This document shows, one piece after another, positions 10,471 to 23,114 of a stretch of DNA of 64,000 nt. Origin of the DNA: Prunus persica (Eukaryota > Streptophyta > Magnoliopsida > Rosales > Rosaceae); NCBI RefSeq assembly GCF_000346465.2, contig NC_034010.1, positions 12,786,392-12,850,391 of the forward strand, read 5' to 3'. Numbering within the stretch: the first letter of the stretch is position 1; each line of letters begins with the position of its first letter. The notes beneath the pieces were generated by a model that saw nothing but the letters and a program-made list of their open reading frames with translations, did not search any database and was not told the origin of the DNA. The position numbers and the translations under genes were made by a program.

Positions 10471-13400
10471 CATTATAGCATCAATGGTTTTGTTTATACT
10501 GAAGCGTGTGCTGACTTACCACTTCAGAAAAGATGTCATTGCTATTGCAAATTATGGTTTACGCATTGATTTTTTGTACTTATGCTGAAGTGAAAAACAA
10601 CAAATAGTTTGACTTTCTACAAATATTTTTGACCTTTCAAATTATAGGCTTCAGTTCCCAGATAGTGCTGATGTTGTTTTTAATTTTTAACTTAAGTTGT
10701 TATGGCAAAACTGAGGTTGTTATACACAATAGACATCCTTGTTACTAATAAAGTGTAAGCAATTTCCACATTTCACATAATATTTTACTTAGTTTCTGTC
10801 TCAAAATATAGAGGCATCTCATCCATTTCATATATATTGCCATTGTAACATCAAAAAACATCCCTATATAAGGTGCACAGATGAGTTCTGCAAGTAAACC
10901 AAAATCCATACGTCATCCATACATAAATAAGCAAATACTACAAAAACAAGGAGAATGTTCAAACTCAAATCCACTCTAGCACTCGACAAGCCCATTCATC
11001 TCGAACCTCGTCAAATTCCATTTAGGTGTAAAATGCCTTCTTTTTCCCACTTCTCGCATACTGAAATGAAATGAAAAGACCATATAAGATTAAGAAAAAC
11101 TATATAAAATATTTACCAAGAAGCTATGCACAATGTTTAACAAGAAGATAAAGAAAAACTATACAAAATCTTTAACAAGAAGCGATGCACAATAAGGTTT
11201 TATATTTAACATTAATCCACACAAAAAAAAAAAAAAGAAAAAAAAAAGTCACCTCAAAGCTGGAAATATTGCCAGAGCCGAAAAGGAACAACATCAAACA
11301 AAGGAATAAATTTTTTTTGGTATTTCAGCTGAACCCAATCATCCAATCCTTAACAAAGACTCAAAAAAACTGAAGGTAGGCTACAATAGAATTAGGGGCT
11401 ACTCTTAAGTGTTTTTTTAACTATAAAGTTAATCTGATCCGAAAGTAATGATTAATTGGCTAGAACAAGCATAATCTAACAAGGTAAGTTGGTTACCTTG
11501 GATTTGTACTAAATAATTTATTTTAGAGCTTGAATTTCGGCTTTTAATATTGGTGGCTGAACCTAAAACAGAATAATGGGCACAAAATCTTTGAAAACTA
11601 TACCATTGTGATGCATTTATCAACCAACTACTGGATTCTCTATTTGAGAATATGAATCACGCAGAGTAAAAAACCATGCAGACACAAAAAGCTCCAAACA
11701 AACAGCATCAAATTTACACTCTAAGCCATCCATTGCAATGGAAATTACAAGCACAACATTGACATTCCATCATTCAAATAAAATTGCATCACAATATTTC
11801 CCACAGTTGCCAACAAAGAACCAAAGTTTTTTTACTAACTCTCAAAGACGACCAAACCAGAGTATTCAAACAGTTTTAAACAGAATGGTATCCAAATAGA
11901 AATAGTAAGAGCATAAATGGAAGCATATGAAACTCAAAACTCAAATAGTGAGAAACAAATACACTCAAGATTGAAGAGGAAGATGTTTTGTCTTACCCGT
12001 AGTTATCAAGATTCAGTACAGGCAGAGATAAGAGACTCCACCAAAGCCAGCTGCGCGAGCTTCAAAGGGAATGCAAAGTTCGGACTTCAACTGACCTCTA
12101 AATGAGTTGTTGAAGGTTATTGCGGTGCCCTTACCCAGTCTTTGAAAGAAGGCACCCATTTTCAGTAAAAAATGTCAAAAAACCACAACCCTTAATAAAC
12201 TTAAAAATAAGCTTCAAATTGCAACATGCAACATCTATGAAAAATAATAGAACTCAGATGAACCTAAACTTAAAAATTATATATATAACAAATTACCCAA
12301 ATCAAAAAATGCGATCTGCCAAACTATGACTTTAACTTTACTAAAATTTAGAAAATAGAAAGTAATTCACAATACAGAGAACATGAGCAATCTTAGATCC
12401 ATAAAAAAGAACAGGGCCTAACAAATATTGAAGTACAAGATACAAAAACAAAAAAATCAGTAATATGGTCAATCTAGCACAATTCAGCTCCTAGATGCGT
12501 AGACAACAACAATAACATATAATTCACCCAAAACTAGAAAATAACAAATGAAAAACCAACATGCTTTCACTTCATTTAGAAATTAAACTAGCTGTAGACA
12601 ACAAACCTTATTTGTCCGAGGAGAACTAGGAATCTCAATGTTCTGTAAGCAACTTTTGGGGAAAACTTCCTCCTGGATGTTTTTTACAGCTGCATATATT
12701 AATGGCAAGGACACACCAACTGCATCCTTCATATCACTTTCATAACTTACATCTTTCTTCCTAATAAAATCAAAGACAAAAGCACAAATCCAAATTAAAC
12801 CAAACTATGAGATTATGTTAGTCCAAGCGCCAACCCGTTTAGTTATTTTTTTCCTATAGGATCAAAAAACATATCTCAAATATGAGCACATTGATTGACT
12901 TTCTACCAAGGATTCTATCCAAATACATACATGTCAAGCAACCTGTACTTTGTTCGAGATAGAGATTTGCATAAACTTATACATGCAAAAAAACATAAAG
13001 TCACTTATACTAATTTAGAGTATTCAAACATAGGCTTGGATTGTTTTGAGGAAAAGGAAATGGTAAGAGGCAGGGAGTGAGAGGGAAAGGCTATCCACAT
13101 GATCGAGATTCCTCATGACTACAAGGACTAAATTGGCTATTAAAAACAAATCTCCATACAAATTAAAAAAACCTACATTTTGACCACATGTTATGGAATT
13201 CAACTAGAAAACAATAACACTTAGTTAGCAATAACACTTGCCAATGGTTCAACCAAAATATCAAACAAAGCAAAAGAAAAATGGTGAATGAATCTATAGA
13301 CTAGAAAGAAATAGAGAACCAGTATAACAAATTAAAGAAACTAACAGAGGCTTTTATAGTTTGGTTGTTAAGTAGCTTTCATTAAACCCCCAAAAAAGAG

Positions 13401-15210
13401 GCAACCTTCACAAGCATTTAGTAGAATACTGACAAGAAGGAAAAAAATAAATCATAACAAGCTTCCAAAATCAATCTCAATAAAGTAGGTTTCCTAATTA
13501 AAGAAAATACCTTAGAGTAATATTAACATATTCTTCTCATCAAGCAAAGTTGTGCGCCCCAGCAAGCAAAGTTATGCATTTAAACTTAAATGTAAAATGT
13601 GATCCATAGGTTACCAAGAAAAGAAAAATAGAAAGGCTTACTTAAACCACGAGATTACAGTAGCTGGTGCTTGTAGAGCAAATTATGGAACAAGAAAATG
13701 ATTTTTGAACAGCAGTCCCTTTTGCAAGCAATAGAACCCTGGATACATAAAAAAATTGAACACCCGTAAACATCGAATTCAATCAGTGAATGAAAGTAGA
13801 CCAAACATTTCAAGTGCTCTTCCAATTCGGTATAAGAGTCCTCAAAAATTAGAAATTATGAAAAGAACTTGATGTATACAAATTCAGATGAGTAAAAGAT
13901 AGAGCAAAGGCTAGATAAGTGTAAATGGCTTCATCTAAAACTGGATGACTGAGAAAAGAATAACAAGCATCACCATTACCACACTCTTCAACTTAAAATC
14001 CATAATAATTAAAAAATTTAAACCTAAACAACAAATCATATTCCTAGAAAAAGACCTAGAAATTCTTTTTTCAGAAACTTCCCCAATTTCTGTATAATTC
14101 GAAAATAGATATTGCAAAAAACATAATTAAGGCTTACAATCGAGGAAGAGAGACTGAGCGAGGGGTGAGCGAGCCACTGAGAGAGAGATTACCAGAGACT
14201 TCAAAAGACGTGGCGCTGTTGATTTGAGAAGAAGACACAGAAATTGTCTCACGAACAGTTATAGAGTCACCGGTGACAGATCTATCTCTGTAGCAGCCAA
14301 AAAATTAAAATTTTTATAATGACCTCCGTCTGTTTGATCGGTGAGAAAGTGGAAGAAAATACATGAGAAGGTGTGTTCCTAGAGAGAGAAACTAACAATT
14401 AAGGAGGGCAGAAGCAGATGTCAAGGCGAACAAATATTAGCCACAACAAACAAAACCCATTAAATATTAGCTCCAAAAATCATGGAACATAGAAAAAGAC
14501 AGAGTAAGATTAGAGAAATTACCCAACAAATTGAAACCCTAGCTGAAATAATCTCACATGGAGCACGATGACGACAGAAGTAAACGAAGGGAGTCCGATG
14601 GCTCTTCTAGACGAGGAGGAGGATGTCTATGGCTCTCTCTTTTAGGGTTTAGGAATAGATGATGGTAGAGATAGGGGACAGAGAAGAGAGAAATGAAGAA
14701 GAGAGATGCTGAAGGTGAGAGGGATGAGAGAGTGACTGTGACTGTGGGTATAGCCACAGAGGGTTTAGACTGACTGTGGGTATCGCGAGAGAGAAGAGAG
14801 GGAGCTTGTAGGTGAGAAGGATGAGAGAGACTCTGACTGGGTATTGCAAGAGAGAAGAGAGGGACTTTAGTTTTTCGCCAAAAATATGAGAGGGAGTCTG
14901 AAATATTAACAAGGGACTGAAAATTTTTAGCGAAAAATTATTGTAGCGGTCAACAATGCTTTTGGCGTCTGTGCAAAATGTTATGCTTAAATTTGTTTTG
15001 GGCAGAACCATTTTACGCATCAATATATTCACATTATAGAGTCTAAGTAAAATCAATAGCATGGGTAGGAAAAATAAAAAATTTGTGTTGATGCCTTTAT
15101 ACACTGTAGTCTTATTATTTATAAAATCAATGCCTAATATACTAATAGCATCGGTTTTTCATTTCACCAATGCCTATGTAGTGTTGCGGAAAGTGAAATT
15201 TGATGTAGTG
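10471..15210. mobile_element. Degenerate gene-poor element with CACTA-like right end (third element)
   Basis: The right side ends in ATGCCTATGTAGTG (15183) and again ATTTGATGTAGTG (15210), i.e. CACTACAT on the other strand, as in CACTA termini. Next to the right end, and just after CACTA-1 on the left, the words GCATCAATGG, GCATTGAT and AATGCCTA recur (10482-10500, 10560-10575, 15020-15178), suggesting shared subterminal repeats. No transposase is readable inside. The left terminus is missing, possibly displaced by CACTA-1. It is best read as a non-autonomous or decayed CACTA-like element; the assignment is tentative. Confidence 0.45.
12607..12760 (-). other. Exon-like segment of unknown origin
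   Basis: On the minus strand an AG acceptor (TTTTATTAG) precedes 154 bases without a stop in one frame. These encode a peptide containing YESDMKDAVGVSLPLIYAAV and EVFPKSCLQNIEIPSSPRTN, followed by a donor AAG|GTTTGT. Further possible minus-strand exon scraps lie at 12010-12160 and 14150-14290, and a CT-rich, 5' UTR-like stretch at 14520-14900. Together they look like a degenerate or captured spliced gene read leftward. I do not recognise the protein. Confidence 0.35.
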
Positions 15211-15486
15211 ACTTGACGTTTAGACTTTTGTGCCTACGTGGGTGGCTATTTATTGAAGCAAGACGCCACGTGGTAGAAATGCAGCAGGCGTGCTTGCTCA
15301 TCATGGTAGTACCCTTTGGTGAACTAAGATGAACCATACGAGCCTTCAATATTTAAGAGAGTGGCTCATGTTTGAGATAAAACTTTGCATTTTGAACAAA
15401 ATTTGCAGCGATTTAGATTATGAAACATAGGTGTTAAAGACCTTAGAGCCCTTAGTTTGATCCAAGCATGACCCTTTGTTTTTCTT
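15211..15486. other. Flanking DNA, nothing recognised
   Basis: I see no gene, repeat unit or clear element end here beyond the TGTAGTG tip that closes the preceding element. Confidence 0.4.
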
Positions 15487-16160
15487 TGTTTTTCTTTGTA
15501 GATGTCACAGAGTGATTCAGAATATGAACAAAGTTCCCCTGCATTCGATGAGGAATCATCAGATGATAAGTAGGGTACCGATTTGGAGGTGCCTGCTGAC
15601 AATGGAATGGCAGTTGAAGATGGTCATACTGGGGGTCTGCTGATGATGTCGTGGCAACCGAAGACAGTCCCAATGAGGATGCCTAAAGCGTCTGCCCTTT
15701 GAGATTGGTGTTGATGCAAGCCAATGATGTAGTTCTGGGCATGTGGAGGTTGTCGAATTGTCATCTACGACATGTGAGCCTAGCAATTCCATTGTGGTTG
15801 TAGAAGGGGGATTGTATGGGTGCCATTTGCTTAGCTCGAAGAACCACAATTTAGTGTGGATGGTTCGAGTCATAACCATTAAACATCGAAGGGTTTGGCT
15901 GAGCTTCTGCAGAAGCATGACATCGCAGATTCGATAGGGTTGAGGTTACCAAAGCCAACCAAATCATTAAGTTGTCCTTGGAAAGGGCATGTGGTCATCT
16001 TCACCAATGTCTTCAAGTATGGGTTTAGATTTTTGTTGTGCCCTTATGTGCAACAGATTCAGAAACATATCGGTTGTGCGTCGAGGTAATTTAATCCTAA
16101 TTTTTGGATTACCTTGTTGGGGAACATTTGGGCTACGTTAAGTCTTCTATTACTATTAGT
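15487..16160 (+). pseudogene. Relic resembling the N-terminal 'putative gypsy-type transposon' gag-like domain (PF04195-like)
   Basis: An acidic/serine-rich start (MSQSDSEYEQSSPAFDEESS) is followed by a stop. Further on, after frame changes, comes a peptide with AELLQKHDIADSIGLRLP, PWKGHVVIFTNVFKYGFRF and LCPYVQQIQKHIGCASR. The pattern of a proline-rich lead-in, a tyrosine/valine-rich strand, KYGxRFxLxP and a short helix matches plant gypsy-associated Transposase_28-like proteins. It is heavily broken, with at least three stops, and no flanking LTR could be paired with it. Confidence 0.45.
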
Positions 16161-16505
16161 GTGTACTTATGTCCTATGAACTATAAACATGCACTTTATC
16201 ATTAAGTTTTTCAGAATGTGAGAAAACTAAGGCATCAAATAGGGTTTGAGCCAAAGGTGAGGAGAAAAGTGAGCTAGGGTTTGTGAGAGAGCAAAGGGGG
16301 TTCTTCATTACTAGTGAATTTCTTGAGAATCACCTGAGGGGACGTAGGCCTAACATCAAAACTCCATGAATTTTTGCGTTCTTTATGCTCGTTTACTTTA
16401 CGGTTGGTGTGTGTACTCTTTCTTTGCGTGGCTTGTGTGTGGTAGTTGCATAGTCCATCAGCGACAAGGTCTTGGAGTGTTTTAGCACAACATTTCGCAT
16501 TACTA
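16155..16505 (+). repeat. Copia-type LTR relic, related to the LTR at 43648
   Basis: The stretch shares a series of phrases with the copia LTR at 43648-44176: GAGGGTT/GGGGTTCTT, TTACTAGTGAATTTCTTGAG (TTACTAGTTAAATTTCTCAG there), a GTTTACTTTACGG/GTTTGCTTTATC block, a GT-rich run and a closing AAGGTCTTGGAGTG...CACAACA. No usable primer-binding site follows, so it looks like a solo or truncated LTR. Confidence 0.5.
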
Positions 16506-17017
16506 TTTCTATTACAATTATGGATATCTCTTGTCATAATTGATATGCATATATACTTCTATGCAGTCCACATTTTTCATATCCCATCATGTTCCTATGT
16601 TCATATTCATCCTCATATCCTCTTTCATATCCGCTTTCCTTTGTCTTCCCACTCGTCCAACAGACCCCTTACAATAATAAAAACAGGTTAATTTCATTTT
16701 TTATCACTGGGTTTGGCTCGAAAACAAATTTGGTCACCCTGATTTTAATTTTCCAGATTTCATCACTGTACTTGCAATCGTTGACAAATCAAGTCCAGTG
16801 TCTTAAATATGTTAGTTTGAAGATACGTGCTAGTTTCATCAATGGCTTTATTGTCAACACAATAATACTTAAGAAAATAGAAAAAATAAACTATTAAAAA
16901 TAAAAATTTAAAATTTAAAAAAAATTAACCCTACCTGGGCCCAACTCTCCCTGAGCCGCCCCCTTAGCCCTCAGCCCTCTCTCTCTCTCTCCCTCAACCT
17001 TGCACTCTATACCCCTC
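16506..17017. other. Low-complexity spacer
   Basis: AT-rich sequence with a CT microsatellite near 16980-16992. No gene or recognisable element. Confidence 0.4.
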
Positions 17018-17644
17018 AGTAGTGTGATAGCCAAATGCAACTCATTCCCCAACCTTAGTTTTCACACAACTTCGAAAATAATACCAAGCACAAATGTAAC
17101 TTCAAATCTCACCAAAGTTGTCCTCTCATAAATGAATCATTCAGAAGAGTGCTGCAATGCATCATTCAGTTAAAAACATGAGAATAAAGTTGAACCATAA
17201 TGGATTCAACTCACAATAGAGAGATGAATAACATGCATGAATATGATCTCAAGTAGGATGCCAGGCACTTAAGAACAAAAAAATGGATGCAATTCAACAA
17301 CATAACATTTATGATCAATTTAGGTCTTTAGCATAGGTTGTAATGGGGCTAAGGGTGTAAGGTGAGTGAGAAATGAAGGGTGAGGATAATACAAAGTCCA
17401 AGGAACTCACAACGTAAGAGCATTCAACAATTGGTTACAAAACTTTGAATCACCATGCTTAGATATATATATATATTTTTTTCACATGATCAATTAAGCC
17501 ATAAACCCTCATACCTTCATTTATTTTTATTCACATTCCTCTCTTCCATTTGAACGACCACCAATTTATTTTTAAGGCCAATAAAGAAAATCCGAACTTG
17601 AATTCTAAATCAATCACCACTAAACCACAACTTTTCTCTTTTAA
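17018..17644 (+). repeat. Dispersed LTR-retroelement non-coding repeat, copy A
   Basis: This stretch aligns in the same orientation with 39909-40444 (offset about 22.9 kb). Shared landmarks are AGTGTGATAG, CTTCAAATCTCACCAAAGTT, AATGAATCAYTCAGAAGAG, GGTTGTAATGGGGCYAAGGG and CCACAACTTTTCTCTTTT. No protein is encoded. It resembles the non-coding 3' region of large plant gypsy elements; the lineage is not determinable from this alone. A TATATATATATATATT run lies at 17463-17480. Confidence 0.75.
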
Positions 17645-17839
17645 AAAAAAAAAAATTATCAAAAGGTATAATTTCATTAAAACAAAAGAATGAAACAATA
17701 CATCAACTTCAAACAGGTAGAGGGGTTATATTGTGGCCTCATTAAAACCTTGCCTTTAAAAACCCCCAAAGAAGAAAAATTTGGTCAAGGAAAAAGAGTA
17801 CCACGACTCCTCCCATAAAGACAAAACAAAACACTAGGT

Positions 17840-20800
17840 GTTCTCGCAATCTGTCGTCAAAGACGACCCCAACCAAGTTGGAGCCACATCCTCCCACACA
17901 AATCTAATCCTTTCTTGTAATCCAAGTTTTGCCAACAAATGCGCCACTTGATTTCCTTGTCATGGCTGGAATACAACGTACAAAACTGCAGCATCTGCCA
18001 TTAGTCGTCGCACATCCTCCACTATATTCCCAACATTACTCCACCATCCATCCATTCCTTTAAGCATAGACACCGCTTCCTGAGAGTCAGAAGCCAGAAT
18101 AAAAACTAGCATGCCCATAAGCAATATGAGGGCATGTCAATGATAAATATATCAATCCCCCAACCAACCTTTGGTATCTTTTGTTGTTATTGGGACTTGA
18201 TCCTTGATCCACATAAACCCCAAGTTTATGATTCTCTACAATATGTGTATCTACTGGTTTACAATCAAGCATCCCAGTATTTGCTAGTAGGCCCATGACA
18301 TACTTCCTTTGTTTAGATCGAGTGACTTCCTCTCCTAGAAAATATTTATGATTGTCTAGATCTTTCATATGAAATTCAGATGCTAAACGCTTTTGCAGTT
18401 CCTCGATTTCTACAGTATCATCACCAGTCACAATCATATCATCAACATAAATAATCAACAGAGTCACTTTATCAGCCGTATGTTTAATGAATAGAGTATG
18501 ATCAATATTGGCCTATTGATAACCAAAATTCTTCGTAGTTGCGGTAAATTTGCCAAACCATACCTGAGGAGACTACTTTAATCCATACATCACTAGCCCC
18601 TTGCTCATTCCTTATCCAACACACCATCACAATTTAAGATGGAAGAGTTATCGGGTGATTTGATCCACCGTACGTGGTGGGGACTTGATCTATTTCAGGC
18701 TTTAAATTGCGTTTGCCACTCCAATGTTTTAAACACAAGATCCTCTATAATGCCCAATGGTTTCCGATGTGCAAGATACGCAGCTGCCAAACTCTTCGTA
18801 ACCAACAAGCAAAAATTTCCAGGTCGTGGGAAGTGAGAATCCCAGCTGTCAGCTCCAAGAAATCAGCAAAAGAGCAATGCACCTTACCCAAGCATACTAA
18901 GAATGATGTACATGGCCGAAACTTACAGTTGTATTTACACTCCCAAAGGGCATGCCAAGTACCTTTCTCAACCTGACCACACAGCAAACATATTGGAGTA
19001 TAGGCAATTCTCCGTCGGAATAAGTTTTGGGCAGTCGACAAAATATTAGAACATGCCCGCCAAAGCAACAACTTCACTTTATTGGGCAGCCCCAATTTCC
19101 AAATAGCCTTCCAAAACTCACGTCGACGCTCCGAATTTGAAGCTCCCACACCATCACCATCTGATCTCCTAACACTGGCGAAGAGCCACATGATACCCGG
19201 ACTTCACTGTATATTTACCATTTTTTGAAAAGAACCAGTAACTACCATCTACCAAAGGGACTATGGAACCAAGACCAAAACTTGCAATAGCATCATAATC
19301 CTCCTTACAAAAAGAAGTATCTTACGTAGGTAGATTCCAGCTTCCTAAAGAAGTAAATAAATTTGCAACCTTCACATCCCAGTTTAATTCGTTGTTCATC
19401 AACAGCTTGAAAGTAAACGGTTGGTGTCCATTTATCTTGAAAAACTCTTATCGAATTTCCATTCCCTACCTGCCACACCAAACCATCATGAAGCACATCC
19501 CTGCCCCATAAGAGAGCCCTCCAAATTAGAGAAGGAGAAGACTCCAATTCAGCTTGTAGGAAAGAACCAATAGGAAAATATCTTGCTTTCATCATCCGTG
19601 CGAGAAGAGAGGAAGCATGCTCTAGTATTCCCCAAGACTGCTTGGCCACCATTGCTTTATTAATTGCTTCGAAATTCTTGAAACCAAGACCCCAAAAACA
19701 CTTGGGTTGACAGAGTTTGCGCCAACCCAGCAAGTGAATACTCCTCTTCCCCTATTTTTCCCACTAATACCGATTGATCATAGCTGACAAATAATGGCAA
19801 AGTTGTTGGGGTAGTTTGTAAACACTCATAATATATGTAGGTAGAGCTTGCACCACAGCCTTAATAAGCACCTTCTTTCATGCTGCAAATAACAATTTCC
19901 CATTCCAAGCAGCAAGTTTTCTCCACAGATTCTCCCAAACAAATTGGAACATCTGGGTTTTATTCCTCCTTGTCATGGTTGGCAGCCCTAAATATTTTTC
20001 ATGGCAAGCTACAATCTTTACTCCAAGCAAATTCGAAATCAACTGTTTCATAATCGAATCAATGTTAAGGCTAAAACTAGTGCAGACTTATCAAAGTTTA
20101 TCTTCAGACCTAATGCCCTTTCATATAATTTGAGGATATGCAATGGATTAGAGAAATCAGATAAATGAGTGTTACAAAAAAGAAGGCTATCATCTACAAA
20201 AAAATGAATGAGAAAGAGTAGGCACTCCCTGGGCAATAGACAGACCTTTTATATGTTTTGCCTATAAGGCACAGGTAAGCAAAGCCAATAGCCCTTCAGC
20301 ACAAATTAAAAATTAATATGGTGAAAGAGGGTCTCCTTGCCTCAACCCTAGAGACGGGGTGTTCATCCCTGAAGTAACACCTCTTACTTGGACGTAATAC
20401 ATAACAGTGGTTATACAACCCATTATTAACGCCACCCATCTAACATTGAAACCCAAATGTTGCATCATTCTTTCCAGAAATAACCACTCCACATGATCAT
20501 AAGCGTTTGACATGTCCAATTTTAGCACCATCTACTTCAGTCCACTCCCACCCCGACATTTAATTGCATGGATACTTTCAAAAGCCGCAATTATGTTATT
20601 TGTTATCAACTGAGCTGGAACAAAAGCACTGTGGTATTCATAAGTAATTGCTGGCATAATTTGTTTCATTCGGTTCACCAGAGTCTTTGAAATTATCTTA
20701 TACAACACCGCACATAAGCTGATCGGTCTATACTCAGCCACCTGTGTCGGACACTCAGTCTTGGGGATAAGAGTTAGCAAGGTATGGTTTATTTTCTGCA

Positions 20801-22620
20801 CACTACCCCTTCTATTAAGTATACTCAAATAGAAATCAATAACATCATCGCCAACTACCCTCCAAATTTTTTGATAAAATCATGCTAGCATACCATCCAC
20901 CCTCAGGGACTTGGTGGGAAATATTTTCCCCAATGCCTTCTCAAGCTCCTCTCATCTAAAAGGTAAAAGAAGCCAAGCATTCATCTTAGTAGTTGCAGAT
21001 GGTTGTACGGCCTCCAGTATATCATCAAAGCCACATGAACCCATTGTCATGAACTAACCGTGAAAATAATCACAAAAAACATCTCCAATATCCTCCCTCG
21101 TTGTACGCCACACCCTGCCCTCATCAAGAATTCCTTTGATCCGATTAATACGTCCTCACTGTTTGGCTTGCTCATGGAAAAACTTTATATTTCAATCTCC
21201 AAATTTTAACTAGGGTATTCTTGATTTTTGCATCCACATGACCACCTCCTCCTCCAACACAAAATCCAACTCTCGAGATAAAAATCGTTGTTGATTATTA
21301 GTATAAGAATCAAAACTTCTTCATTGTAGATCATCAATTTGACCTTGTACAAGACAAATGTGTGAAGGGAGATACCCCACACTATCTTTATTCCACTGTT
21401 GTAGAAACCCTTGACAATCTTTCAACTTTTCCACCACCGTCCCTGTATTTCGTGCCCATGCACTTGTAATGGTTTCCTCACAACCTTCAACAGCAGACCA
21501 CATCTCCTCAAACATAAAATGTCGCTTTCCCAACCTCGACTTGAAAGCTTCGAAAAAAGTGAGAATAAGGAGGTGATAAGAAACAATAGAGTTCAAGTGA
21601 TGAGTATTGATCTCCGAAAATTGCAACCACAATTCTGCATTAGCTACCATTCGATCTAACCGAAGTTGAACCAACCATCTCTCTTTCACCGGTTTGACCA
21701 AGTATACTTATTTCCTTTAAAACCTACTGTCGATAGACCACAGTCACCGAGCACTTCCCCAAAATCCCGCATCTGAGCCATTGGCCTATAACGACGGCCT
21801 TTCATGATCTTCAAGAATCTCATTGAAATCACCTCCTACCAATCGCAAACCCACACCATCGTCTGCCAACCTTTTTAGTAGTTCTCAAGAATACTTCCTC
21901 AAACCAATTTCTGGATTTTCATAAAAACCTGTAAAACAAAAACTAACTCGTTCCATACCACCAATGTAAATATCAATGTGTCAAACTGAAAAGGATCACA
22001 TGGTCACACCCAACCCATGCTGCCACAATAGAGATAAACTACCGGATCGCCCATCTCGACTAACACTGAAACAACCTCCCAAACCTAACTGTAGTCGCGC
22101 CACCTACATCTGACAAATTATCTTCTTAGTTTCATATAAGAACACAGCCTAGGGCTTTTTATCTCTGAGAAGGAATCTCAAAGCATGGAGTGTTCTTGGA
22201 TTGGCTAACCCACGAACATTCTAGCATAACAACGTCATTGCTCGTGACGGGCCGGTAATTCGGGACACATTACTGTTTGTCCAGTTGTACGAGATGCACT
22301 GATCAAACTACCCACTCCACTTTTTTGCGAACCTCCTCTTTCTTTATGGCTACCCCTAGCTTGAGCCTCTTCCACATGAAGCCCCTAACCCTTCCATTTA
22401 TCCAGAAGTGGATGCATATCAGAACCCACCTCCACCTCCACCATCTTCCTAATAACCACCTGCTTACCTTTATTTCCAGATCCCCCATCTACGTCTTCTT
22501 GACATTTGTCCAACATCTCATAGCTGGCAATAACTGCTACAATAGATACTTCAGGGGCTACATTAACCACAACCTCAGTCCCTTTACCGTCTGCCCTTCT
22601 CCGTTTCTTTGATAATTGTC
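17840..22620 (-). pseudogene. LINE ORF2: endonuclease, reverse transcriptase, zf-RVT, RNase H
   Basis: The reverse transcriptase shows KLDMSNAYDHVEWLFLE and GLRQGDPLSPY at 20313-20531, and the catalytic box FVDDSLLF at about 20190. An earlier block (NHTLLTLIPKTECP, YRPISLCAVLYKIISK) lies at 20532-20828. The endonuclease/linker lies at 21321-22250. The zf-RVT is at 18745-19191 (LPNKVKLLLWRAC, CLLCGQVEKGTWHALWEC). The RNase H tail (ASDSQEAVSMLKG, QGNQVAHLLAKLG) ends near 17840. The frame changes many times; the enzyme cannot be made from this copy. Confidence 0.85.
18110..18600 (-). mobile_element. Copia reverse-transcriptase fragment inside the LINE RNase H region
   Basis: Minus-strand reading gives Ty1/copia RVT_2 sequence: a YGLKxSPQVWFGKF-like start, then LLIIYVDDMIVTGDD with the YVDD catalytic box, EFHMKDLDNHKYFLGEEV and a RYQRLVGGLIYLSLTCPHIA tail. 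LINE sequence flanks it on both sides: an LNCDGVLDKE-type RNase H start above 18600, and VFILASDSQEAV below 18110. It is a piece of about 490 bp without LTRs, in the same strand sense as the LINE. No obvious target duplication. Confidence 0.75.
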
Positions 22621-22650
22621 TTTCAAAAAAATCCTTCATATCAACTTTAT

Positions 22651-23114
22651 TGTTTTTGGATTCAGGTGCACTAAAATCGATTCAGCTGCATCCTGCACTT
22701 GTGATAGTTACAAGTGCACAAGCCATTTGGTAGTATAACATATGTAAGTGCGAGGTCGATCCCACGAGGATTGATGATAGATTGATTCAATTTGATTCCC
22801 TGCACAAAACATAAAAAAAAAAGAAAAAAAGAATAGAAGACAAGAAAGAAAGAAAAGAACTAACTCAATGAAATCAGTTAACAAGTTCAATTCAGATTCA
22901 CGAATTGATTCTAGCTAAAGTATGATTAAGTCATGGTGTCTGGTCCTAACTTTGTATTCCTAATTCCTTAATTTGATCCTTTGTTGTCGAACCTAAATTA
23001 AGCATTAGAAATTCATTAAACATAGAAGAATATTTTAAATAACCAAGCATGTATCTAATCCCTGTCATCGAATATCCATACATACTCTTCCTATTCATAG
23101 TTAATTTGAATTAA
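22651..23114. repeat. LTR-retroelement non-coding DNA
   Basis: It contains a phrase often seen near primer sites of plant LTR elements (TAAGTGCGAGGTCGATCCCA, 22743-22762). No coding capacity. Confidence 0.45.

Larger units (their letters stand above)
17650..22650 (-). mobile_element. L1-like LINE (non-LTR retrotransposon), ORF2 region, decayed
   Basis: Minus-strand reading gives, from 22250 down to 17840, an AP-endonuclease-like part (a GGDFNEIL peptide at about 21810), a reverse transcriptase, a zf-RVT Cys/His region and an RNase H end. This is the domain order of plant L1 ORF2. The 3' UTR-like region follows to about 17650. The 5' side (ORF1) is absent or unrecognisable beyond about 22650, consistent with 5' truncation. 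Stops and frameshifts are frequent. Confidence 0.85.

Noticed and set aside
14554..15104. Minus-strand Leu/Ser-rich open frame
   Set aside because: It is a reading of a CT-rich, UTR-like stretch; low complexity with no domain pattern.
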